In this document: positions 9,317 through 17,690 of the stretch, in pieces
How the letters are laid out: each line of letters opens with the position of its first letter
How positions within the stretch are numbered: the stretch's first letter is position 1
Assembly (NCBI GenBank): GCA_017650325.1
Contig: JAGCFC010000156.1
Coordinates: forward strand, 1 to 37,604
DNA length: 37,604 nt
Source: Salinivirgaceae bacterium
GTDB taxonomy: Bacteria > Bacteroidota > Bacteroidia > Bacteroidales > SZUA-534
Direction of reading: 5' to 3'
The notes under the pieces: generated by a model
The model's input: the letters and a program-made list of their open reading frames with translations, nothing else
Databases searched by the model: none
Told to the model about the DNA's origin: nothing
Program-made: the position numbers and the translations under genes

Positions 9317-9344
9317 GGGTGTTGGGTGTTAGGTGTTGGGTGTC
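9317..9344. repeat. 7-nt tandem repeat (GGGTGTT x4)
   Basis: Four heptamers, GGGTGTT, GGGTGTT, AGGTGTT and GGGTGTC, begin 5 bp after the recG stop codon. Runs of G on one strand give some G-quadruplex potential. A second heptamer array of related pattern lies at 20184-20232. Confidence 0.7.
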
Positions 9345-9387
9345 CTGTTGTTAACATCGGTTAAACAAAAAAATCGCATGACGGGAA

Positions 9388-9415
9388 TTTGTATGGAAAA
9401 TTTTTCCTATCATTG
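9388..9415 (+). promoter_or_regulatory. Possible promoter of the YegP-like gene
   Basis: TTTG at 9388-9391 and TATCATTG at 9408-9415 (one mismatch to TAnnTTTG) are separated by 16 nt, slightly short of the usual spacing. The start codon follows 47 nt downstream, after an A-rich leader typical of the phylum. Confidence 0.3.
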
Positions 9416-9462
9416 TAGCTATTGAGATAAAATTAAAGTCTTACAAATAAAACTAAAAAACT

Positions 9463-9828
9463 ATGGGAAAATTTGTTGTTAAAGAAACAAAGACAGGCAT
9501 TAAGTTCGACCTGAAAGCTGGTAACGGCGAAGTAATCGCAACATCAGAAGTGTACAACTCTGAATCGGCATGCATGAACGGCATAGCAAGTGTTAAAACA
9601 AACTGCGCAGCTAATGTTGAAGATCAGACAGTTGAGAATTTTGTACAGCAGAAACATCCAAAATACGAAATCTACACCGACAAGAGCGGCGAGTTCCGTT
9701 TCCGTCTGAAAGCTCGCAACGGCGAAATCATTGCCGTTTCTGAAGGCTACAAGGCTAAACCAAGCTGCCTCAATGGTATTGAAAGCGTTAAGAAGAACGC
9801 TCCTGATGCCGAAATTGTAAAAGAATAA
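9463..9828 (+). CDS. YegP-like protein with two DUF1508 repeats
   Basis: A 121-residue cytoplasmic protein made of two tandem DUF1508 units, residues about 1-50 and 68-118. Each has the pattern F-x-(L/V)KAxNGExIAxSExY followed by C-(M/L)-NGIxSVKxN. This is the architecture of E. coli YegP, a small protein whose molecular function is not established. The gene is free-standing: a possible promoter lies upstream and a perfect intrinsic terminator 20 bp downstream, so it is probably a short, well-expressed monocistronic message. The A-rich sequence before the ATG replaces a Shine-Dalgarno site. Confidence 0.9.
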   Translation: MGKFVVKETKTGIKFDLKAGNGEVIATSEVYNSESACMNGIASVKTNCAANVEDQTVENFVQQKHPKYEIYTDKSGEFRFRLKARNGEIIAVSEGYKAKPSCLNGIESVKKNAPDAEIVKE

Positions 9829-9847
9829 TTTTTTAACATTATTTGGA

Positions 9848-9879
9848 AACCTGTCAATGCCATGTTGACAGGTTTTTTT
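9848..9879 (+). terminator. Intrinsic terminator of the YegP-like gene
   Basis: A perfect 10-bp stem, AACCTGTCAA (9848-9857) with TTGACAGGTT (9865-9874), closes a 7-nt loop and runs into seven T residues (9873-9879). Confidence 0.92.
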
Positions 9880-9968
9880 GTTTTATTACTTAAAGCAAAG
9901 GTTTAAGCAGTAAGACAGGAAAGAGTTCGTACTTTTTGAAGAAAGTTTTTTCCGTATTTATAGTTTTA

Positions 9969-9976
9969 TAAATTTG
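9969..9976 (+). promoter_or_regulatory. -7 promoter box for the DUF4197 gene
   Basis: TAAATTTG is a perfect match to TAnnTTTG. The -33 region is only a T-run (9946-9951). Transcription would start near 9983, giving a leader of about 80 nt that contains the hairpin at 9996-10046. Confidence 0.45.
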
Positions 9977-9995
9977 TAGTTTGAAGTTTAACAAA

Positions 9996-10046
9996 GGATG
10001 GTTGTGTGGAGTTTTGGGCTATGCGCGTCAGAACCACGCTCCATCC
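9996..10046 (+). promoter_or_regulatory. Leader stem-loop before the DUF4197 gene
   Basis: GGATGG (9996-10001) pairs with CCATCC (10041-10046), and GTGTGG (10004-10009) pairs with CCACGC (10034-10039), with a small internal loop and a 24-nt apical loop. It ends 15 nt before the ATG, close enough to mask the ribosome binding region. There is no T-run, so it is not a terminator. Confidence 0.4.
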
Positions 10047-10061
10047 TAAATTTTAAAGATT

Positions 10062-10907
10062 ATGAAATTAAAATCAGTATTAAGAAGAGGTGCCTTGGCT
10101 ACTCTTGGTTTGGGAATGTCAATTGCAATGACATCGTGCGAAGAACTTTTTAATTCGGAAACAGGCACTTTCGATACATCAGCGGCACTGAAAGAGGCGC
10201 TGAACATTGGAGCGCAGACTGCTGCAATCAAATTGGGTGAAGACGGCGGATATTTGAACGACGCTGCAGTAAAAATTGGCGTGCCGGATGAAGTTTCGAC
10301 AGTTGTGGAGTTGGCTGGTACCGAGGCCGGACAGACAATTTTGACGCTTATCGGAGCCGAAGTGTTCAACGAAGGCGAACTGATTCAGCTGATGAACAAA
10401 GCCGCTGAAAAAGCTGCTCCCCAGTCGGCCGCAATATTTGCCGATGCAATTTTGGGAATGACAATTCAAGATGCCGATAACATCTTGTTTGGCGCTCAGA
10501 ATGCGGCAACCGAATATTTGAGAGCCACCACCTATTCCGGTCTGACCGTGGTTTTCGGTGAGGTTGTAACCGGCGTTTTCGACCAGGTTTCGGTTGGTGG
10601 CAAAACGCTGAATGACGCATGGGCGGGATTCACACAGTACTACAATAAGGTTATCGATTTTAAAGAGAGACAGGATTTGAAGGCTTTGGCAGCCATGCTT
10701 GCATTGAAAGCCGTGAATGCCGAACTTTACCACAAGGTTGCCGCTATGGACCGCGTGAACACCAATTTGGGCGAATATGTAACCGGCAAAGCGCTCGACG
10801 GACTGTTTGTCAAGGTTGAAGAAAAAGAGAAAGGCATCCGCACCGACGTATCGCAGCGCACTAGCGACCTGTTGCGGAAAGTGTTTGGACAGTTGGATGA
10901 ACAATAA
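10062..10907 (+). CDS. DUF4197 lipoprotein
   Basis: A 281-residue lipoprotein. The signal sequence ends in a lipobox with the modified cysteine at residue 26 (MTSC). The mature part (about residues 38-280) fits DUF4197: ALKEALNIGAQTA near the start, a GGYLNDAAVKI block, MNKAAEKAAPQ followed by MTIQDADNILFG in the middle, and a C-terminus with KALDGLFVKVEEKEKGIR and LLRKVFG. The family is helical and has no established function. The presumed location is periplasmic, anchored to a membrane. The alpha/beta hydrolase gene begins 30 bp downstream on the same strand and they are probably cotranscribed to the terminator at 11848. Confidence 0.88.
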   Translation: MKLKSVLRRGALATLGLGMSIAMTSCEELFNSETGTFDTSAALKEALNIGAQTAAIKLGEDGGYLNDAAVKIGVPDEVSTVVELAGTEAGQTILTLIGAEVFNEGELIQLMNKAAEKAAPQSAAIFADAILGMTIQDADNILFGAQNAATEYLRATTYSGLTVVFGEVVTGVFDQVSVGGKTLNDAWAGFTQYYNKVIDFKERQDLKALAAMLALKAVNAELYHKVAAMDRVNTNLGEYVTGKALDGLFVKVEEKEKGIRTDVSQRTSDLLRKVFGQLDEQ

Positions 10908-10937
10908 TCGATTGATATTTAACTGATTCCCGCTGAC

Positions 10938-11822
10938 ATGAGACTGTTATTGACAACAACACTTGCGGCTTTGGCGTTTTGCTCGTTTGGGCAAACCGAA
11001 ATCAAGCTCTATCCTGTGAATGTCGAAACAACTAATAACGAGCAGGTTAGACTTGAAAAGGATGGCCGTGTGCGCTCGGTTTTCAATGTCAGCAATCCAT
11101 CACTAACCGTTTTTCTGCCCGATGCCGATAAAGCCACTGGCACAGCCGTGATTCTCTGCGCTGGCGGCGGACTAATGGCGCATTCGTGGGGCACCGATGT
11201 GCTCGATATGGCCGAATGGCTGAATCAGCGGGGAATTGCCGCCATTGGGCTTAAATACCGTACTCGCACTTTCGGAGGAAAAAGACCGCAACTGGATGAA
11301 AAAGACCGCTTAAGTGTTACGATAACCGAATTCGACAAGCTGAATAAATCGAATACTAACCCCGACCAATCGGGTAACCCCGACCCTTCAATCGACAATG
11401 CTATCAACGATGCTTTGAGGGCTTTGGAAATAGTTGGTGAGCATGCTGCCGAATGGCATATCGACATGTCAAAAGTCGGGTTTCTGGGCTTTTCAGCAGG
11501 CGGCGGAGTGGCCATTGGCGCTGTTCTGCGAGCAACCACTCAGCCTAAAGCGGCATTTTTGGCCACCATTTACGGCCCGTCGCTGATTGATGTCGATGTG
11601 CCGAAAAACGCTCCTAAGTTGTTCATTGCCACACGCGGCGACCATCACAACGTGGCGGCCGGACTCGTGTCGCTCTACCTCGATTGGAAAAAGGCCGGAG
11701 CAAACGCCGAAATGCACATTTATGACGATGGTGCCGGTCCGTTTGGTCCCGACGATGTGGGCAACACCAGCGGCACATGGCGCGAGAGTTTCTATCGTTG
11801 GCTGACTTTCAACGGATTCTGA
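10938..11822 (+). CDS. Secreted alpha/beta hydrolase (acetyl-esterase-like), atypical catalytic His
   Basis: A 294-residue alpha/beta-hydrolase-fold protein with a signal peptide (residues 1-19, ending CSFGQ). It resembles the esterase/lipase group often annotated as acetylxylan esterase-like. The oxyanion-hole strand is AVILCAGGGL (about residues 70-79), the nucleophile elbow is GFSAGGG with Ser186, and a likely catalytic Asp is D235 (in RGDHHN). Where relatives have a GGHGFG-type motif carrying the catalytic His, this protein reads DGAGPFG (residues 264-270), with Gly267 at the expected His position. The two His at 236-237 are next to the Asp and are not an obvious replacement. It may therefore be inactive, use another His, or be divergent. 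It follows DUF4197 by 30 bp and ends before a strong terminator. Confidence 0.82.
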   Translation: MRLLLTTTLAALAFCSFGQTEIKLYPVNVETTNNEQVRLEKDGRVRSVFNVSNPSLTVFLPDADKATGTAVILCAGGGLMAHSWGTDVLDMAEWLNQRGIAAIGLKYRTRTFGGKRPQLDEKDRLSVTITEFDKLNKSNTNPDQSGNPDPSIDNAINDALRALEIVGEHAAEWHIDMSKVGFLGFSAGGGVAIGAVLRATTQPKAAFLATIYGPSLIDVDVPKNAPKLFIATRGDHHNVAAGLVSLYLDWKKAGANAEMHIYDDGAGPFGPDDVGNTSGTWRESFYRWLTFNGF

Positions 11823-11847
11823 ATACTAAACTAAAGTTTTACATAAT

Positions 11848-11882
11848 AATTCCCATTGATTTATTGATGGGAATTTTTTTTT
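11848..11882 (+). terminator. Intrinsic terminator after the hydrolase gene
   Basis: AATTCCCAT (11848-11856) pairs with ATGGGAATT (11867-11875) over 9 bp with a 10-nt loop, followed by an uninterrupted T-run to 11882. Confidence 0.9.
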
Positions 11883-11912
11883 GCCTTATCCTATCCCCTT
11901 TTACAACTATCT

Positions 11913-11944
11913 TTTGTCACTTAACAACTAAATTTCTACCTTTA
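11913..11944 (+). promoter_or_regulatory. Promoter of dsbD
   Basis: A TTTG -33 box (11913-11916) and TACCTTTA (11937-11944, 7 of 8 to TAnnTTTG allowing nn free) are separated by 20 nt, the usual Bacteroidota spacing. The ATG of dsbD follows 22 nt downstream. Confidence 0.5.
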
Positions 11945-11966
11945 CAAAAAACAAAAGGTTTTTGAT

Positions 11967-13982
11967 ATGAACATTCTAAAACAAACTCTTACAACCATTT
12001 TCGCGTTTTGCACGATAGCGGTTGAAGCACAAATCCAAAATCCAGTCAAATGGGACATTAGTAGTCAGAAACTAGCTGAGAATGAGTACCAAATTGTGTT
12101 TAAGGCAAAGATTGATGCTGGATGGCACATATTCTCGCAGTATCTGCCAAAGGGCAACTACTCGCTGCCTACAAGTTTCATATTCGACAACATAGTCGAT
12201 GCAGAACTTGTTGACACTGTGAGAGAAATGTCGAAAGTGGTTGTTGAGAAAGACGAATATGCGGGAGTAATGGTTCGTTATTACTGCAATGAGGCCGTTT
12301 TTATTCAGAGTGTGAAGTCGAAAGGCTCCGCTCCTGTTATCAGCGGACGTGTTGAGTGTCAGGCTTGTTCCGATGAACAATGCGTGATGAACGAGCAGGA
12401 TTTCAGACTCTCGTTGGTCGAAAGTTCTGAAGTCACTCCGGCTGGACATTCTGAAGTTATTGACAATCAGTCGCAAACAACCATATCAGAGGCGTCGGAC
12501 AATGCTGTTATCCGTACCACCAACTCAAAATCGCTTTGGAAAGTGATTCTCGAGGCTATTCTTTGGGGCTTTGCCGCACTGCTCACGCCTTGCGTTTTTC
12601 CGATGGTGCCAATGACAGTGTCTTTTTTTTTGAAAAATGAGCAGAACAAAGGCCGCTCGCGCTCAATGGCGTCGGCTTTCGGGCTGTCGATTGTGGCGCT
12701 TTACACCATTCCAATCGCAATAATCATTATTGCCACCTATCTGATTGGCGGACAATCGGTTACGGCTGATATCTTCAACTGGCTATCGACACATTGGCTA
12801 CCTAACGTGCTGTTTTTCATCATTTTTATGGTGTTTGCGGCATCCTTTTTGGGTGCGTTCGAGATTGTTCTGCCCAGCTCGCTAATTAACAAGGCCGACT
12901 CGAAATCGAACAATGGCGGACTTGTGGGCGTGCTTTTTATGGCTCTGACACTGGTATTGGTGTCGTTCTCGTGCACCGGTCCAATTGTTGGGACAATTCT
13001 TGTGAAATCGACGCAGGGCGACATTTGGGAGCCGATTATCACAATGCTTGCCTTTTCGGTGGCTTTTGCGCTGCCGTTCACTCTGCTAGCGTTCTTCCCT
13101 TCGTGGTTGACAAAACTCCCAAAATCAGGCAGTTGGCTCAACACAGTAAAGGTTACGCTTGGTTTTATTGAAATTGCGCTCGGTCTGAAATTTCTGAGCG
13201 TTGCCGACCAAACCTACCACTGGGGCATTTTGGACCGTGAGGTCTATCTAGCGATATGGATTGCCGATTTCGCCTTGTTGGCGCTGTTTCTGCTTGGAAA
13301 ACTGCAGATTGGTGAGACCAAAAACGACCCGCCGAAAGTGTTTCGTCTGCTGTTGGGGCTACTCATATCAGCATTTACAATCTACCTGATTCCCGGAATG
13401 TGGGGCGCACCATTGAAGGCCCTTTCGGGATATCTGCCGCCGCAGACAACAATAGATTTCGACCTTTCGGCGAAAGCCGCAGCTGCCGCAGATGACTATG
13501 AATCAGCATTATGCGAGACTCCCAAATATGCCGATCTACTGCATTTGCCACACGGATTGCAAGGTTATTTCGATTATAATCAGGCACTTGAATGTGCCAA
13601 AGAGCAAGATAAGCCTCTGTTTATCGACTTCACTGGCCATGGCTGCGTCAACTGCCGCGAAATGGAGGCCCGCGTATGGTCGGATGCCGAAGTGCTCGAC
13701 CGCCTGCGCAATGAGTATGTTGTTGTTGCTCTTTATGTTGATGACAAGACAACGCTACCCGAAAGCGAATGGGTGACTTCGGAATACGACGGAAAAGTGA
13801 AGAAAAGCATTGGCAAGGTGAACGCTGATTTTCAAATCAGCCGTTTCAAAATCAATGCCCAACCCTACTACTGTCTGCTCGACACCGACGGTAACCTGCT
13901 GGTTCCGCCAATGGGTTACAATCTGAATGTCAGCGAGTTTGTCGGTTTTTTGGATGAGGGATTGAGCAAGTTTTACAAATAG
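11967..13982 (+). CDS. dsbD: Thiol:disulfide interchange protein DsbD
   Basis: A 671-residue protein that carries reducing power from cytoplasmic thioredoxin across the inner membrane to periplasmic partners. Three domains are visible. After a signal peptide (residues 1-21) comes the periplasmic alpha domain (about 25-150), with cysteines 131, 134 and 139 (CQACSDEQC). An eight-segment membrane domain (about 190-480) holds the two essential cysteines in LTPCVFPM (C209) and SFSCTGP (C336). The C-terminal thioredoxin-like gamma domain (about 530-671) has GCVNC (C560 and C563). All three redox centres are present, so the protein should be functional. Its own promoter and the upstream terminator suggest a monocistronic unit. 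Likely clients in this organism are secreted cysteine proteins or cytochrome maturation factors. Confidence 0.95.
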   Translation: MNILKQTLTTIFAFCTIAVEAQIQNPVKWDISSQKLAENEYQIVFKAKIDAGWHIFSQYLPKGNYSLPTSFIFDNIVDAELVDTVREMSKVVVEKDEYAGVMVRYYCNEAVFIQSVKSKGSAPVISGRVECQACSDEQCVMNEQDFRLSLVESSEVTPAGHSEVIDNQSQTTISEASDNAVIRTTNSKSLWKVILEAILWGFAALLTPCVFPMVPMTVSFFLKNEQNKGRSRSMASAFGLSIVALYTIPIAIIIIATYLIGGQSVTADIFNWLSTHWLPNVLFFIIFMVFAASFLGAFEIVLPSSLINKADSKSNNGGLVGVLFMALTLVLVSFSCTGPIVGTILVKSTQGDIWEPIITMLAFSVAFALPFTLLAFFPSWLTKLPKSGSWLNTVKVTLGFIEIALGLKFLSVADQTYHWGILDREVYLAIWIADFALLALFLLGKLQIGETKNDPPKVFRLLLGLLISAFTIYLIPGMWGAPLKALSGYLPPQTTIDFDLSAKAAAAADDYESALCETPKYADLLHLPHGLQGYFDYNQALECAKEQDKPLFIDFTGHGCVNCREMEARVWSDAEVLDRLRNEYVVVALYVDDKTTLPESEWVTSEYDGKVKKSIGKVNADFQISRFKINAQPYYCLLDTDGNLLVPPMGYNLNVSEFVGFLDEGLSKFYK

Positions 13983-13986
13983 TGGA

Positions 13987-14023
13987 CGACAATTGTCGCA
14001 TCTGCAATATTTTGTTATCTTTA
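13987..14023 (+). promoter_or_regulatory. Promoter and palindromic operator candidate before the SpoIIE-type gene
   Basis: TTG (13993-13995), a 20-nt spacer and TATCTTTA (14016-14023) form a promoter close to consensus. A perfect 12-bp palindrome, CGACAATTGTCG (13987-13998), covers the -33 element and could bind a dimeric regulator. The start codon is at 14044. Confidence 0.45.
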
Positions 14024-14043
14024 TGGCTTGATGGTTATTGGCG

Positions 14044-16626
14044 ATGAGAAAACTCACTCTTATAGCGATATTACTGAATCTGACATTATTGTGTCGGGCA
14101 ACTGTGGTTATAACTGAAGCCAACTACAACAAACCCATCGACCTTTCTGAAAATATATTCTATTACGAAGACCCGACAGGCGCTCTTACCTTTGAGACAG
14201 CCACGTCACAAAAGTTTTTCCGCAACTACAATCAGTTGCAGAACAACATTGTGAAAATTGGCAACTCAAAAAACGACATGTGGCTTCTGTTTGAAGTGAA
14301 AAATACTACCAAACGTATACAATCGTTTTTCCTTATTCTGAAGAACCCTATGATTGAGGAGATTGTATTGTTCTCGTCAACAGATTCGTCATATTTCAAC
14401 ACAGGTTTGCGGTATCCGTTCAAACAGCGTCCTGACGAATCGAAATACTACAATTTTCTCATAAAGATTGAGCCATCGCAGACAGCGCTCTATTGCATAA
14501 AGCTATCGGCGCAGAAGCATGCCTTGCAGATACCAATTGAGTTGAAAAACGGACGCAAATATTTTGGCGACAGCAACTTCAACCAGGCCATGAACGGATT
14601 GGTGTACGCACTTGGTTTGCTTACCATTTTAGCCATGCTCCTGCTCTACATATCGGAAAAAGACAAGATCTACATAGGCAATCTGGTGTTAATGACGTTC
14701 ATATTGCTGCTATTGCTATGGTACGACCTGACCATTTATAAATTTGTTGTTCCGAATTCTTCGCATAATAATATTCTGATTGGAAAAATATTGTTCCCCG
14801 CCACATTAACGGCATTTATATATTATCAGAAGCATAGCATTCCGCCACGTCCGGTGAAGAGAATTAAAGCCGACATATCAAACATATTGCTGATGTTTGG
14901 CATTCTTGTTACTATCCTGTCGACGCTCTCTTTTGAATATACCGTCCACAAAATAATTCTAAACACATTTATTGTGTTTACAGCAGCCTATTTTGTGTAT
15001 TGTGTCGCCACATGCAGCAACAAGAAGCTCATAAGCTACAAAATGCACATAGTGGTCTCGGGTACCGTGTTTGTAACGCTTACATATAAGAATTTCATTG
15101 ATGTTGAGTTCGGAATGTTTGTATATACAAACGAGCATTATGTGAAAATTGCGCTTCTGGCGCTGGCGGCATTGTCGTTGATTGAGTTTGGACGGAAGTT
15201 CATAAAATCGAGAGCTGAATATTACGAAATGAGCCGGAACCTCGAGAAAAGCATCAATAAACGAACCGAGCTTATCAATCAGCAAAAGGACGAGCTGAGT
15301 TCGCAGCGAGAGGAATTGATACAGCAGAAGAACACTCTTCAAGACCAGCGTGAGGAACTCCGCGCGCAAAAGGAGTTGTTGCAGCTTAAAAACAGTGAGC
15401 TTAGCAAGATATCGCAGGTGACGAACATGTCGAACAACCGAATATCGATATTCAAGCCAAACGGAGAAATTGACTGGTTCAATGCTGCATTCAGCAAGCT
15501 TATCAACATTGGACTTGAGGATTATAAAGCGGGATCGCCGGTCAATATAATAAGCGTCAGCAGTAATCCTGAGAGTCTGAAACTGGCAATCGAAACGTGC
15601 AGAAATGAGAAGGTTGTGGCTTCGTACGAATCGGAAGAGACTTTGGAAACGGGCGAGAACGTTTGGATGCAAACCACCCTTACTCCCATTCTGGATGATC
15701 AGGAAAAACTGTTGCTGGTTATTGCTGTTGATTCCGACATCACTCAGTTGAAACAGTATGAGAAGAGGATTGAGCAGCAAAAGGCTGACGCGGAGAAACA
15801 GCGCAATCTGGCTCTTTGTCAGAAAGATGAGATAGAGGCTAAACAGAATGAGATTTACAGCAGTATCCGTTATGCAAAGCGCATACAGACAGCTATGATG
15901 CCCAAGACGAAGCAGATACAGCGCGATTTCAACGACAGTTTTGTGCTGTTTATGCCGAAAGATATTGTCAGTGGCGACTTCTACTGGTATCACCGTATCG
16001 ACAACAAATACTTTATTGCCGCTGTAGACTGCACGGGACACGGAGTGCCGGGTGCCTTCCTTTCAATCATCGGCAATTACCTGCTCAACTCAATTGTAAT
16101 TCACAATGGCATTCATCGTCCGTCAGACATATTGAAGCACCTTAACCGTAAGATTAAGATATCGCTCAAGAGTGATGGAATGCACGATCAGAACAATGAC
16201 GGTATGGACATAGCCATGGCTGTGATTGACAAGGAGAAACATGTAATTGAGTATGCAGGTGCACTGCGTCCGATGTATCTTTTCCAAAAAGGCAATTTTG
16301 TTGAACTCAAGGGAGATAAGATACCTATTACAAGCAATATCATGGGGGCGTCAATAAATAACAACTACACCAACCATGAGACCACGTTCAATGCCGGTGA
16401 TCAGTTCTACATCTTCTCCGATGGCATTATTGACCAGTTTGGTGGCGATGATGGCCGAAAATACCTCACCAAACGCTTCAAAGATCTGCTTGAAAACATA
16501 AAGGACCTGCCTATGAAAGAGCAGAAAGATCTGATTAAGAAGTCGCACGACGAGTGGCGCGGGAAATATGATCAGGTTGATGATATTATGGTAATAGGAA
16601 TCCGTTACAGCACGCAGGATCTTTAG
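14044..16626 (+). CDS. 7TM-DISM receptor with PAS and SpoIIE/PP2C phosphatase domains
   Basis: An 860-residue membrane signalling protein. Order of parts: signal peptide (1-20); an extracytoplasmic 7TMR-DISMED2-like sensor (about 25-165); a seven-helix 7TMR-DISM membrane domain (about 175-385); a long coiled coil rich in Gln, Lys and Glu (389-457); a PAS domain (about 463-570); a second short coiled coil; and a SpoIIE-type PP2C Ser/Thr phosphatase (about 616-860). Phosphatase metal-site motifs are visible: SGDFYW (643-648), VDCTGHGVPGAFLS (661-674) and SDGIIDQFGG (from 792). Such proteins sense an external ligand and dephosphorylate a cytoplasmic partner, usually an anti-sigma-antagonist; no STAS or anti-sigma gene is in the window, so the target is unknown. 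I chose ATG 14044 over TTG 14038 for the signal peptide. It converges on the DUF4924 gene with 7 bp between the stop codons. Confidence 0.9.
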   Translation: MRKLTLIAILLNLTLLCRATVVITEANYNKPIDLSENIFYYEDPTGALTFETATSQKFFRNYNQLQNNIVKIGNSKNDMWLLFEVKNTTKRIQSFFLILKNPMIEEIVLFSSTDSSYFNTGLRYPFKQRPDESKYYNFLIKIEPSQTALYCIKLSAQKHALQIPIELKNGRKYFGDSNFNQAMNGLVYALGLLTILAMLLLYISEKDKIYIGNLVLMTFILLLLLWYDLTIYKFVVPNSSHNNILIGKILFPATLTAFIYYQKHSIPPRPVKRIKADISNILLMFGILVTILSTLSFEYTVHKIILNTFIVFTAAYFVYCVATCSNKKLISYKMHIVVSGTVFVTLTYKNFIDVEFGMFVYTNEHYVKIALLALAALSLIEFGRKFIKSRAEYYEMSRNLEKSINKRTELINQQKDELSSQREELIQQKNTLQDQREELRAQKELLQLKNSELSKISQVTNMSNNRISIFKPNGEIDWFNAAFSKLINIGLEDYKAGSPVNIISVSSNPESLKLAIETCRNEKVVASYESEETLETGENVWMQTTLTPILDDQEKLLLVIAVDSDITQLKQYEKRIEQQKADAEKQRNLALCQKDEIEAKQNEIYSSIRYAKRIQTAMMPKTKQIQRDFNDSFVLFMPKDIVSGDFYWYHRIDNKYFIAAVDCTGHGVPGAFLSIIGNYLLNSIVIHNGIHRPSDILKHLNRKIKISLKSDGMHDQNNDGMDIAMAVIDKEKHVIEYAGALRPMYLFQKGNFVELKGDKIPITSNIMGASINNNYTNHETTFNAGDQFYIFSDGIIDQFGGDDGRKYLTKRFKDLLENIKDLPMKEQKDLIKKSHDEWRGKYDQVDDIMVIGIRYSTQDL

Positions 16627-16633
16627 AGTTGTA

Positions 16634-17182
16634 TTACAAATCGAGTTTCAGCACTCCAGTCTCATAATCACGGAATTTGCCTGAAAGAGCGTTGAACCAT
16701 GCTACCAGCGTTGATATGGCCGCGGCTGTATCGTTTGAGACTTGTGTTCCTTTAAGACGGAGAATGGTAAATCCATAAACAGCGTTGAGAGCAAGATTAA
16801 GGGCGTTAAGCTCGTCAGATTTCTGTTTTAGTCGCAACTCTCCAATGATAGGCTCTGCTTTGGCATACTGCATCTGATAGGCTATTTCTTTCGGGTTATT
16901 AAGCAGATAGAGATGGAATTCGAACACTTCGTTGATTTTGTTTGCTAGCGACACCAGATGCCCATGCGCCTCTATCCGCTCCTCCACCATTTGGTCGGTA
17001 AGGCCTGAATACCACTGGCGAACTTCGTTCTGTACCGCCATATCTGTCGGATATTTTGGCAGCAACTGACTTTCGATAAGACCTTTATCGCACTTGCAGG
17101 CACGAATAAGATCTTCTATTTGAAACATGTATAGAAAATACTCGCAGATGTTTTCTTTCTTTTTCTGATAAGCGACAAACAT
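16634..17182 (-). CDS. DUF4924 family protein
   Basis: A 182-residue cytoplasmic, mostly helical protein matching the Bacteroidota family DUF4924. Recognisable blocks are ENICEYFLYMFQIEDLIRA (residues 10-28), an AHGHL segment near residue 73, a VFEFHLYLLN helix, a PIIGELRLKQKS block (about 111-122) and NAVYGFTILRLKGTQVS (about 132-148). No function is established for the family. It lies 110 bp after the last gene of the TPM array on the same strand and could be read through from it, but no shared role is implied. The start MFVAYQKKKENICEYF agrees with the family N-terminus as I remember it. Confidence 0.85.
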   Translation of the reverse strand: MFVAYQKKKENICEYFLYMFQIEDLIRACKCDKGLIESQLLPKYPTDMAVQNEVRQWYSGLTDQMVEERIEAHGHLVSLANKINEVFEFHLYLLNNPKEIAYQMQYAKAEPIIGELRLKQKSDELNALNLALNAVYGFTILRLKGTQVSNDTAAAISTLVAWFNALSGKFRDYETGVLKLDL

Positions 17183-17292
17183 GGCTTTAATTATGTGTTA
17201 ACGGCTTAAAGTATAGTTGTAAGTTGTCGATATAAATGTGTTTAATATAAAAATGTTATAATCGATTGTTGTTGCATTATTTAGGTGTATGT

Positions 17293-17664
17293 TTACCAGC
17301 GTCCACTTGCACCATTGCCATCGAATCGCCCGATGTATTCGCCTGTCCATGAAGCGTTTCGGGAGCCTTCGCCAGAGCGTCCAGTTAAGGTGTAATGGCT
17401 GCTTCTGATTGTCGATCTTGCCAAAATCAACAATGCAACCCAAAAGGCGACGAACAAAAACATAACGGTTATGTCTTCTTTCGAAATGCCTCCCTCTTCT
17501 TGAGTTTCACTGCCGACGGAGTCAATATATTCTGTCATAGCTGTCAGTCCGCTGTCGGCAACCATTTGAGTGCTATCGTAAACGGGCATGGTGTCGGCTG
17601 AAGCTATGGATGACACTTCGACTGTTAAGGCTAAAATGGTGATTATTAATAATATTCGTTTCAT
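17293..17664 (-). CDS. Small membrane protein with TPM-paralogue signal peptide and tail but no TPM domain
   Basis: A 123-residue protein at the end of the TPM array. Its N-terminus (MKRILLIITILAL) matches the signal peptides of the five upstream paralogues, which is why I start at 17664 and not at the in-frame ATG at 17670. A short acidic ectodomain (about 25-64) replaces the whole TPM domain. One membrane span follows (65-82), with positive residues after it, and the tail ends GNGASGRW, like the paralogues. The simplest origin is a paralogue that lost its TPM domain by internal deletion or replacement, yet the frame is open with a clean start and stop. Function is unknown; it may be an accessory subunit that uses the tail for assembly. 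Confidence 0.7.
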   Translation of the reverse strand: MKRILLIITILALTVEVSSIASADTMPVYDSTQMVADSGLTAMTEYIDSVGSETQEEGGISKEDITVMFLFVAFWVALLILARSTIRSSHYTLTGRSGEGSRNASWTGEYIGRFDGNGASGRW

Positions 17665-17690
17665 AATCATATCAGTTAATCAATCAATCA

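Noticed and set aside
10179..10904. Open frame of 241 codons on the minus strand
   Set aside because: Antisense to the DUF4197 gene; phase shadow of that coding sequence.
14959..16041. Open frame of 360 codons on the minus strand
   Set aside because: Antisense to the 7TM/PAS/SpoIIE gene; no family features.
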